Source of the DNA: Clitoria ternatea
Taxonomy: Eukaryota > Streptophyta > Magnoliopsida > Fabales > Fabaceae
Assembly: GCA_037962975.1 (NCBI GenBank)
Contig: CM075669.1
Coordinates: 80,396,001-80,460,000, forward strand
Length of the DNA stretch: 64,000 nucleotides
Direction: 5' to 3'
Every line of letters starts with the position of its first letter. The first letter of the stretch is position 1. Under the pieces are notes generated by a model. That model saw nothing but the letters and a program-made list of their open reading frames with translations. It made no database searches and was not told the origin of the DNA. The position numbers were made by a program, and so were the translations under genes. Below are positions 1 through 8,700 of the stretch, piece after piece.

Positions 1-45
1 TCTTCGAGATACCTGATGATTCGCTTATTTTCCCCCCAAGCCATG

Positions 46-57
46 CCTATAAATAGG
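46..57 (+). promoter_or_regulatory. TATA box of the antisense gene in element A
   Basis: CCTATAAATAGG lies about 210 bases before the first in-frame ATG (267) of the antisense gene, on the strand opposite gag-pol. The match to a plant TATA box is good and the spacing leaves a 5' leader of roughly 180 bases. It implies that this gene has its own promoter instead of using the LTR. Confidence 0.55.
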
Positions 58-266
58 TAAACTTTCAGAAGGGGAATGTTTTGTTTCATCTCTCTCTTTG
101 TATTTGTTTGCTGAAAGAGTTTTTGCTACTCTCTTGCGAGTTTATTGGTGTTTGGAGTTCTTCTATCTTTCAGAAGCTTAAGGTACTTGCTTCTTCTTCT
201 TCTTTGCTTCTTCATTTCCTTTGGGTTAGCTTTGTTTCCCCTTATTGTGTGTTTGTAAAAAGGAAG

Positions 267-1269
267 ATGAGAGGAAAGAGGGCAGGGTCACGTTCTAGGG
301 TTTCTGTTCGTCCCATGTTTTCTGACATTGAGAGTGGAGATGATGCTTTTTATACTGGGAGGGACTCGACGTTTTATAGCAGCGTGGAGTACTTTAGTAA
401 TGCTGTACATTCATTTGTGTCAGGAGGTGTTTCCCATACACAAGTGCTGACTATGGCCGAGTGCAGAAATGTTGTATTGCATGGGTTGGATTGGGAGAAA
501 ACACTCGAGAATGACCCTTACTGTTGGGTTGAGGAAGATGTCAAGGATGCTTCCTCTCGACATGCGACGACAAGCGGAGGGGTAGTGGAGTTGTCTGTTC
601 CGGTATGGAAAGACGAGAAGTATGAGGATAGGTTCATCGTCCGTTCACCCAAGACGTATGAACGGGTGTGCCATCGTCCTCAGGATAATCGTACCATATA
701 TATGTACGATATTCTATTCACCCAGTTAGGGGTGCGCTTCCCATTGAATAAATTCCAGATGGGTGTGCTTAGGTTTTTGGATTGTGCCCCTTCCCAGCTG
801 CATCCGAATGGTTGGGGAATAGTTCGCAGTTTTGAGGTGATGGCTGAACATTTGGGGTTTACGCCTACGGTGGCGTTGTTTTTCTCCTTCTGCCGCATTA
901 TGAGGAGAGTAAATACGAAAACCGGCGGCATGGGTTTTGTGACTCTCCGGGCGGAGCCAAAGATTTTGAATTTTAAGGCGTTTGCTGACTCCGCCAAAGA
1001 AGGCGGACTTCATTTCAGGATGAGTTTCGTGAAGGTATCCGTCAGGAAGGGCAAACCTGTCTTTTGGCGGAATAAGGAGGGTGTTGACAAATTCCCAGTG
1101 GCATGGACGCATGAGCATTTTCTCTTAACCAAATTAGCGTATGAGGTTGAAGAGGGTGCTCTATCGGCGGCGTCTGTGGAAGTACTCCGGATTTTGAAGG
1201 AGTACAACTCCGTCCACAAGCTGATTCTTTGCCGAAGGCTGCTTGGGCGGGATGCTCAAGGATATTTGA
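267..1269 (+). CDS. Antisense extra gene of element A, exon 1 (putative gypsy-type transposon protein)
   Basis: First part of an ORF antisense to gag-pol. The open frame runs from 81 to 1301, but the first ATG is at 267 (MRGKRAGSRSR, a basic start). The middle resembles the Pfam family called putative gypsy type transposon (Transposase_28): FPLNKFQMGVLRFLDCAPSQ, then a helix-rich stretch around GWGIVRSFEVMAEHLGFTP and FFSFCRIM. Such antisense ORFs are known in Tat-lineage elements; their function is not established and they are not true transposases. A GTAATA donor at 1270 joins in frame to the next exon, giving a predicted protein of 865 residues. Without splicing the frame stops at 1301. 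The basic residues and coiled coil suggest a nuclear or nucleic-acid-binding role, which is inference. Confidence 0.7.
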
Positions 1270-1354
1270 GTAATATTATGAACAATTTGCAATGTGATTG
1301 AGTGTTTTTCTACCTTGCATTTTCTAACTGAATCTTCATCTTGTTATTTTGCAG
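1270..1354 (+). other. Predicted 85-base intron in the antisense gene of element A
   Basis: The donor GTAATATTATG starts at 1270 and the acceptor TTATTTTGCAG ends at 1354. A branch-point-like TTCTAAC sits near 1322-1328 and the 3' end is T-rich. Splicing joins the two long frames without a stop, completing an AGA codon. The alternative donor at 1294 would create a TGA at the junction, so I prefer 1270. No transcript evidence is available. Confidence 0.6.
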
Positions 1355-2949
1355 GAGAAATCGCGGAGTTCCCTGGGATGGACCGTATTAAGCAGATGCA
1401 AATGAGCCGCAGGGAAAGGAACGCGGAGAATAATGTGCAGCCCAGGAGGAGTTTGACTGCTGCTCTCACAAAGACCCTTCCCTTCCCTGCCTCCACCAAC
1501 ATAGCAAATTTTGAAGGTGGTGCAGGATCTTCAGCAGCTACTGTTGAAAGGCGTTCTAAAAAACGCCAAGAACCAGAAGCTGCTGAAGAAGAAGAAGAGG
1601 AAATAGACCTCCAGCCTTTGCAAAGAAGGAGGACCAAGGGCAAGAAGAGGGCTGAGGCGGGGACATCAATCGATGCCGCCATTGATTTGGAGGAGACTCC
1701 GGAAGTACCTGTTGTGGGTACTTCTGCTGATATGGGCGGAGCCGAAGGCATTTTCGAAGAAGATATCGAGGGGGAGCAAGCGGAGGGACTTCAAGCTGCT
1801 TCTGGCCAGGAAATGGGGGACCAGACAGAGGGAATTCAAATCTCTCCAGTCCGCCCGTCTGAGGATCCCGCCTTGAGCTTGACCGCCCGAAGGACGGCCG
1901 TTTTTCCCATTGATGTACCAGGGGAAACATCTAGGCGGCTTGTTTCTTTGCCTGAGGCGGGGTCTCGCTTGAATCCCTTCTTATACTTTACAAATACGGG
2001 ATTCCGCCAGTCAGAGAGGCGTGACCCAGAATTCATTCTCCGCCCCGACATCGACTTCGAGGAGGTACCGGAGGCTGCCGCAGCTGCGAGGTGGCACCTT
2101 TCTGAATTAGATGGTTTCTTGGCTTCTGTTCCCCGGATAGCTGAGGTTGCTGCTGAGGCGAACATGTTCCAAGCGTCTTACCACGAGTCAGTGGAAAAGA
2201 TTCGTAGCTTGGAGCATGACAATGAGCAGTTGTCCGAGGTGATCAAGGCCAAGGACAAGCATCTGGACACCGCCGATGCCAACACCAAAAAGCTGGAGGA
2301 GGAGCTGGCTCGGGTGAGAGCTGATAAAGCTTTGCTGGAGAAGCAGGTCTCCGGCTTAAAAGAGCAAAACAAAAAACTGGGCGAGGAGGTGAGTGGCCTG
2401 ACCCAGGTGAGGGCTGACAATAATCTGCTAAAACAACAGATTTCAGATTTAATTCAGCAGAAACAAAAATTGGGCGAGGATGCAAGTGAGCTCCAGCAGA
2501 GGTTGATTTTTCTTGAACTTGATAAGGCCACTGCTGAAGATACCTGGGTGGCGGAGTTAGACCAAGCAGCTACTGCGTACACTAACCTTGAAAAACAGGT
2601 TGAAGTGTTGCAAGCTGAAAAAGCTACCTCTGAGGCCGTCAATGAAAAGCTTGACAAGGATTTACAATCCACGCTGGATGCGGCTGAGGCAGCGATTGAT
2701 GATGCTTTCAGCATGGCTGTTCGTCAACTCCGTTACCGCAATCCAGGTGTTGCTCTAACCACCACAGGCATTCATCCTTATTATGAATTCATCCATGGAG
2801 AATTGATGGTGCCTGTTCAAGGGGGTCATGCTCCTGCGCCCAATGACGAATATGTTTTGGCGGACTTGCCTCCCTCTCAGAGTTTAAGCAAACCTGGTGA
2901 AGGTCAAGCCACCTCTGTCCAACAAGAAGGGACGCCGTCCAACCCTTAA
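1355..2949 (+). CDS. Antisense extra gene of element A, exon 2 (long coiled-coil protein)
   Basis: About 530 residues open to a TAA at 2947-2949. It begins with basic patches (RRSKKRQE, RRRTKGKKR) that could be nuclear localisation signals, with an acidic run (AEEEEEEID) between them. A low-complexity acidic region follows. A coiled coil of about 200 residues is encoded at roughly 2140-2730, with heptad-rich segments such as KLEEELARVRADKALLEKQV. The C-terminus is short and proline-rich. Coiled-coil tails are common in plant retrotransposon extra ORFs. Oligomerisation is likely; the biochemical role is unknown. Base composition resembles the rest of element A, so no recent host-gene capture is evident. 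Confidence 0.65.
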
Positions 2950-3053
2950 AGACCAGCTCCTGAGACCTTTCGCCAGCTTTTATTTTTTGAATTTTGTTAA
3001 TATTGCCTTGTTCCAGGATAGGCTCTGGACTTTTATCAATTCTTGACAATATT

Positions 3054-3059
3054 AATAAA
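3054..3059 (+). terminator. Poly(A) signal of the antisense gene
   Basis: AATAAA lies 105 bases after the antisense gene's stop codon, in an AT-rich stretch just before the minisatellite begins. It is the expected position for 3' end formation of a plus-strand transcript. Confidence 0.5.
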
Positions 3060-3187
3060 GTATATTTCCTGCAAATGTATACTTGTTCATAGATGTAGTG
3101 TTTAAGTCCGTCGTATTTATGCCTTGTATAATGATATTGAGAAGGCGGAATATTTATCTGAGGACTTAATGAAATATGACTAAGTAT

Positions 3188-4545
3188 AACGAGGCGGAAT
3201 GGCCTTTTTGAGAATTTAACTGAAGTAATTTCAACAGTGAGGCGTAGTAACCTCGTGGGAATTTCGTTGAAATGATTTTAATAGTGAGGCGTCGTAACCT
3301 CGTGGGAATTTCGTTGAAATGATTTTAATAGTGAGGCGTAGTAGCCTCTTAGGAATTTCCAAGGAATAGATTCCGTAAGAAGGCGGAGTGGCCTCTTAGG
3401 AATTTTAATGAAATGGATTCCGTAAGAAGGCGGCGTGGCCTCTTAGGAATTTCAATGAAATAGATTCCGTAAGAAGGCGGAGTGGCCTCTTAGGAATTTA
3501 AAGGGAATTGGATTCCGTAAGGAGGCGGCGTGGCCTCTTAGGAATTTCAATGAAATGGATTCCGTAAGAAGGCGGCGTGGCGTCTTAGGAATTTCCATGA
3601 ATAGATTCCGTAAGAAGGCGGCGTGGCGTCTTAGGAATTTCCATGAATAGATTCCGTAAGAAGGCGGAGTAGCCCCTTAGGAATTTCAATGAAATGGATT
3701 CCGTAAGAAGGCGGCGTGGCCTCTTAGGAATTTCAATGAAATAGATTCCGTAAGAAGGCGGAGTGGCGTCTTAGGAATTTCCATGAATAGATTCCGTAAG
3801 AAGGCGGCGTGGCGTCTTAGGAATTTCCATGAATAGATTCCGTAAGAAGGCGGAGTAGCCCCTTAGGAATTTCAATGAAATGGATTCCGTAAGAAGGCGG
3901 CGTGGCCTCTTAGGAATTTCCATGAATAGATTCCGTAAGAAGGCGGAGTAGCCCCTTAGGAATTTCAATGAAATGGATTCCGTAAGAAGGCGGCGTGGCC
4001 TCTTAGGAATTTCAATGAAATAGATTCCGTAAGAAGGCGGAGTGGCGTCTTAGGAATTTCCATGAATAGATTCCGTAAGAAGGCGGCGTGGCGTCTTAGG
4101 AATTTCCATGAATAGATTCCGTAAGAAGGTGGAGTAGCCCCTTAGGAATTTCAATGAAATGGATTCCGTAAGAAGGCGGCGTGGCCTCTTAGGAATTTCC
4201 ATGAATAGATTCCGTAAGAAGGCGGAGTAGCCCCTTAGGAATTTCAATGAAATGGATTCCGTAAGAAGGCGGCGTGGCCTCTTAGGAATTTCAATGAAAT
4301 AGATTCCGTAAGAAGGCGGAGTGGCCTCTTAGGAATTTAAAGGAAATTGTATTCCGTAAGGAGGCGGAGTTGCCCCTTAGGAATTTCAATGAAGTTGTAT
4401 TCCGTAAGGAGGCGGAGTTGCCCCTTAGGAATTTCAATGAAGTTGTATTCCGTAAGGAGGCGGAGTTGCCCCTTAGGAATTTCAATGAAGTTGTATTCCG
4501 TAAGGAGGCGGAGTTGCCCCTTAGGAATTTCAATGAAGCACAATT
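3188..4545 (+). repeat. 47/48-bp minisatellite in element A 3' region
   Basis: About 28 tandem units of 46-48 bases run through here. A typical unit contains ATTCCGTAAGAAGGCGG followed by a variable AGTGGCC or CGTGGCG part and TTAGGAATTTCAATGAA. Measured starts at 3371, 3418 and 3465 give a 47-base period. The last copies (4351, 4399, 4447, 4495) form a homogeneous 48-base subfamily with GGAGGCGGAGTTGCC. Ogre and other Tat-lineage elements are known to carry hypervariable tandem repeats in this region between pol and the 3' LTR. Apparent ORFs here on both strands are only translations of the repeat. Confidence 0.9.
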
Positions 4546-4685
4546 TTACAAGTATTGAACTTACTTGAACTTGTTGGGTAGTGCTTGAGTTTGTTTCTCA
4601 TGTACTCCGTAAAACGTTGGGAGTTAAGCAGAGTCAAGTTTTGGATGGGATGTTCATCCTTTTGCATTTTGATTGGAGTGCGACT

Positions 4686-5082
4686 CCTTCGAGGCGGTAT
4701 GGTGCAGCATATAGCTGTGACACCAATTCATCCTGCAAGAATTTGGTTAAACCTTCGAGGCGGTATGGTGCAGCATATAGCTGTGACACCAATTCAACCT
4801 GCAAGAAATTGGTTAAACCTTCGAGGCGGTATGGTGCAGCATATAGCTGTGACACCAATTCATCCTGCAAGAATTTGGTTAAACCTTCGAGGCGGTATGG
4901 TGCAGCATATAGCTGTGACACCAATTCAACCTGCAAGAAATTGGTTAAACCTTCGAGGCGGTATGGTGCAGCATATAGCTGTGACACCAATTCATCCTGC
5001 AAGAATTTGGTTAAACCTTCGAGGCGGTATGGTGCAGCATACAGCTGTGACACCAATTCAACCTGCAAGAAATTGGTTGGGG
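4686..5082 (+). repeat. 66-bp tandem repeat arranged as 132-bp dimers
   Basis: Six contiguous copies start at about 4686, 4752 and 4818 and continue at 66-base steps. Each begins CCTTCGAGGCGGTATGGTG and contains AGCATATAGCTGTGACACC. Two variants alternate strictly: one with ATTCATCCTGCAAGAATTTG, the other with ATTCAACCTGCAAGAAATTG, so the true repeating unit is a 132-base dimer. There are no spacers. The region lies in element A between pol and the 47-bp array. Confidence 0.92.
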
Positions 5083-5455
5083 TTAGCGTGGTGCAGCATA
5101 TAGCTGAGACACCAGCTCTTCCCACAAGAAGCCTGCAGGACCTTGGGGGTGAATTAGTGCAGCATATAGCTGTGACACTAGTTCTTTCCATAGGCGGCCT
5201 GCAGGACCTTGGGGTCGGTATGGTGCAGCATATAGCTGAGACACCAATCCTTTCCCCCCAAGGAGTTTTCTGTACCTTAGGGTCGGTATGGTGCAGCATA
5301 TAGCTGAGACACCAATCCTTTCCCCCCAAGGAGTTTTCTGTACCTTAGGGTCGGTATGGTGCAGCATATAGCTGAGACACCAATCCTTTCCCCCCAAGGA
5401 GTTTTCTGTACCTTAGGGTCGGCATGGTGCAGCATATAGCTGAGACACCAATCCC
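5083..5455 (+). repeat. 68-bp tandem repeat related to the 66-bp array
   Basis: Diverged relatives of the 66-base unit are followed by three nearly identical 68-base units. GGTCGGTATGG marks starts at about 5213, 5281 and 5349, with a variant at 5417. All keep the GTGCAGCATATAGCTG core and end in a pyrimidine and GGAGTTTTCTGTACC stretch. The gradient from diverged to homogeneous copies suggests ongoing unequal exchange or slippage during reverse transcription. Confidence 0.88.
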
Positions 5456-5755
5456 CCAAGGAGTTTTTGTTGACTCCGTTTGTGAAGCGGCGTTGCATGT
5501 TGGTTGATCTTTATGGAATAAAGAGTTATGCGTTTGTGCTTCAATTTTAGAGTCGTTTTATCTGCATGGGAATAAATTCTGCCATGGATAATCAATTCAG
5601 AGTTAGAGTGAAGATTAAATGCAGGAAGGCATTTCATTGAGAATGGAATTACATAAAAGATTGAGTTGGGAGATATCTTTTCGAAACCTCTTCAAGGAAA
5701 GCATACAGAGGAGGATCCTTGAGTTAGGAAGAAAAGATCATACCGTATTACCCAA

Positions 5756-8700
5756 CTAACTGTAATATATGCGTAAATTCAAAATGTTCCATTTATTTCT
5801 GACCGGAGTGCTATCCAAGTTCTCTAGGCGGTATGTACCCTTGCCCAAGACCTCGGTGACTCGGTATGGACCTTCCCAATTTGGTGCCAACTTGCCTTGG
5901 TGCGCAAATTTGTTGCCAATGTTGGCCCTTCTCAGGACCAAATCTCCCTCTTTGAAACGGCGTTCACACATGCGTGCGTTATACCGTTTGGCGGCCTTTG
6001 CTTTGACAGCTTGATCTCTCACAAAGGCTTCCTCTCTCAACTCCGCCAAAACCTCCAATTCGTGTGCGAGGTTCTGTTGATTGGCTTCCTCATTGAAATA
6101 GAGGACTCGAGCTGAGGGGGCTGTTAATTCAATGGGAATGACCGCCTCGACTCCATATGTCAGCCGATATGGAGATTCATTCGTAGTGGAGTGTGGGGTG
6201 GTTCTATATGCCCATAAAACGTGGCATAACTGATTTGCCCAGTCTCCCTTTGCCTCACCAAGGCGTTTTTTGAGGCCCTTCAAGATTTCTCTGTTGGCGA
6301 CCTCAGCTTGTCCATTGGTTTGAGGGTGTTCCACAGAAGAGAAAATCTGCGTGATGCTGAGATTTTCTAAGAGTTCAGTGAACTTGCGATCTGTGAACTG
6401 GGTGCCATTATCAGTGACTATGCGTTCGGGGACTCCGAAACGTGCAATGATATTCTCATAGACGAATCTTCGAGTCCTGGCTGACGTTATGTGCACCACT
6501 GCCTCTGCCTCAATCCATTTGGTGAAATAATCAACACCAACTATCAGGTATTTGATACCGCCGGGCGCAGTTGGGAATGGACCTAGAATATCCATACCCC
6601 ATTGATAGAAAGGCCAGGGTGTCACTGATGATGACATTTCCTCAGCTGGGGTATGGTGAAAATTTGCGAATCGTTGACATTGATCGCATTTTTGAACATA
6701 TGAGGCAGTGTCTTGCTTCATAGTGGGCCACCAATACCCCGCCCTGAGGATTTTTCTCACTAGACTTCGTGCCCCTGGATGATGTCCACACTGCCCTTCA
6801 TGGACTTCTTCCAAAACAGCTTGCACCTCGTTTTCATTTATGCAAATTAAGTATGGGACAGAAATTCCTCGGCGGTATAGCTGCCCATCTAGGAGCGTAT
6901 AATAGGGTGCCTCCCTCCTTAGCTTCTTTCGCTCAAGATCATCCGTGGGTAATTGTCCATTAACAAGATAACGAACTATTGGTGTTACCCAGGAGTTATC
7001 ATCAACGGGGCGGCTTTTAATCATATGAATTGAAGAGGGAAGGGATATACTTGGCTCGGCCAAAGTACTCTGTACAACCGTGGTTGTACACCCCGCCTTT
7101 TTTGTGCTGGCTAACCTGGACAGGATATCAGCTCGTGTATTTTCTTCGCGAGGTACATGCTTGAAAGTTACTTCATCGAAGCGCTGTTTCAACTCATTGA
7201 CGCAGTCCAGATATTGTTGCAGTAGAGGTTCTTTAGCCTGATACTCACCAAGAATTTGTGAGATGACTAGTTGAGAATCACTGCATAGGGTGACAGTTTT
7301 GGCCCCAATATCTTGTGCTGCTCTGAGTCCGGCTAAGCAGGCTTCATACTCCGCCTGATTGTTAGACGTAGTGAAGGTAAAGTGCAATGAAATTTCAAGA
7401 TGTACCCCGTCATCACTTTCTATAACGATTCCTGCCCCACATCCTTTGCTGTTTGAAGACCCATCGACGTATACTGTCCAGTGTGAATGATCTGCATCTG
7501 GGCTAGAGCCTGTTAATTCAACTACGAAATCTGCTAGGACTTGTGCCTTAATAGCAGTTCTTGGTTCGTAGGATATGTCGAATTCAGAGAGCTCTATGGC
7601 CCATTTGATCATCCTTCCTGCCAAGTCTGGCTTGAACAATATAGTACGGAGTGGCAAGTCTGTGCGAATCAGGATGGGATGTGCATGGAAATATGGTCTT
7701 AGACGTCGTGAGGCCCAAACAACTGCAAGTGCTGCCTTTTCAATCTTCTGATAACGGCACTCCGCACCATGCAATGTTTTACCAGTGAAGTATACCGGTC
7801 GTTGGCCTTCGACTGTTTCTTTGACCAGTGCCACTGCCAGCGCTTCATCTGAAACAGACAAATAAACGATGAGTTGCTCACCTGGGCTTGGTTTTACCAG
7901 GATTGGGGGGCTGGCTAAGACATTTTTCAAGCTCTGGAAGGCCGCCTCTTGCTCTGGGCCCCAACTGAATTTTTTATCCTTCTTAAGCATCTTGTACAAG
8001 GGGAGAGAGCGATGAGCCATTTTTGGCATGAATCGTGCTAGAGCAGCGATTTTGCCATTGAGGGATTGTACCTCTTTCAATGTTTTGGGGCTCTGCAACT
8101 CTTGTATCACACGACATTTGTCAGGATTAGCTTCTATGCCTCTTTGCGTTAACATGAAACCCAAAAATCTTCCTCCAGGTACAGCAAATGTACATTTTAG
8201 CGGGTTGAGTCTCATGTTGTATTGCTGCAAGCGTTGAAAAATGAGGCGTAGGTCTTCAACATGGTCTCCTCCTTCTGGGGTTTTGGCGATAATGTCATCA
8301 ATATAAACCTCCACCAGCTTTGTGTGCATGCCCTCAAAGACTTTGTTGATCATGCGCTGGTAGGTGGCCCCAGCGTTCTTCAGCCCAAATGGCATGACAT
8401 TGTAGCAAAAGACCCCTCTGTCGTTGATAAATGCTGTTTTCTCCTGATCATCCTCGCACATTGGAATTTGGTTGTATCCGGAGTAAGCATCCATGAAGGA
8501 TAGATACTTGTATCCTGATGAATCGTCAACCAGTCTGTCAATGTTGGGGAGAGGATAAGGATCTTTGGGACAACATTTATTCAAATCAACGTAGTCTATG
8601 CACATGCGCCATTTGCCATTGGCTTTCTGCACCATAACCACGTTGGACAGCCAAGAAGAGTAACGGAGTTCCCTGATGAACCCCGCCTTAAGGAGTTCTT

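Noticed and set aside
4686..5082. Regular repeats considered as a CRISPR array
   Set aside because: Units are contiguous with no unique spacers, in a plant retrotransposon, and no cas genes are present.
4347..5637. Several ORFs of 60-240 codons on both strands across the minisatellites
   Set aside because: They are translations of tandem repeats whose unit length is divisible by three; the protein repeats mirror the DNA repeats and match no family.
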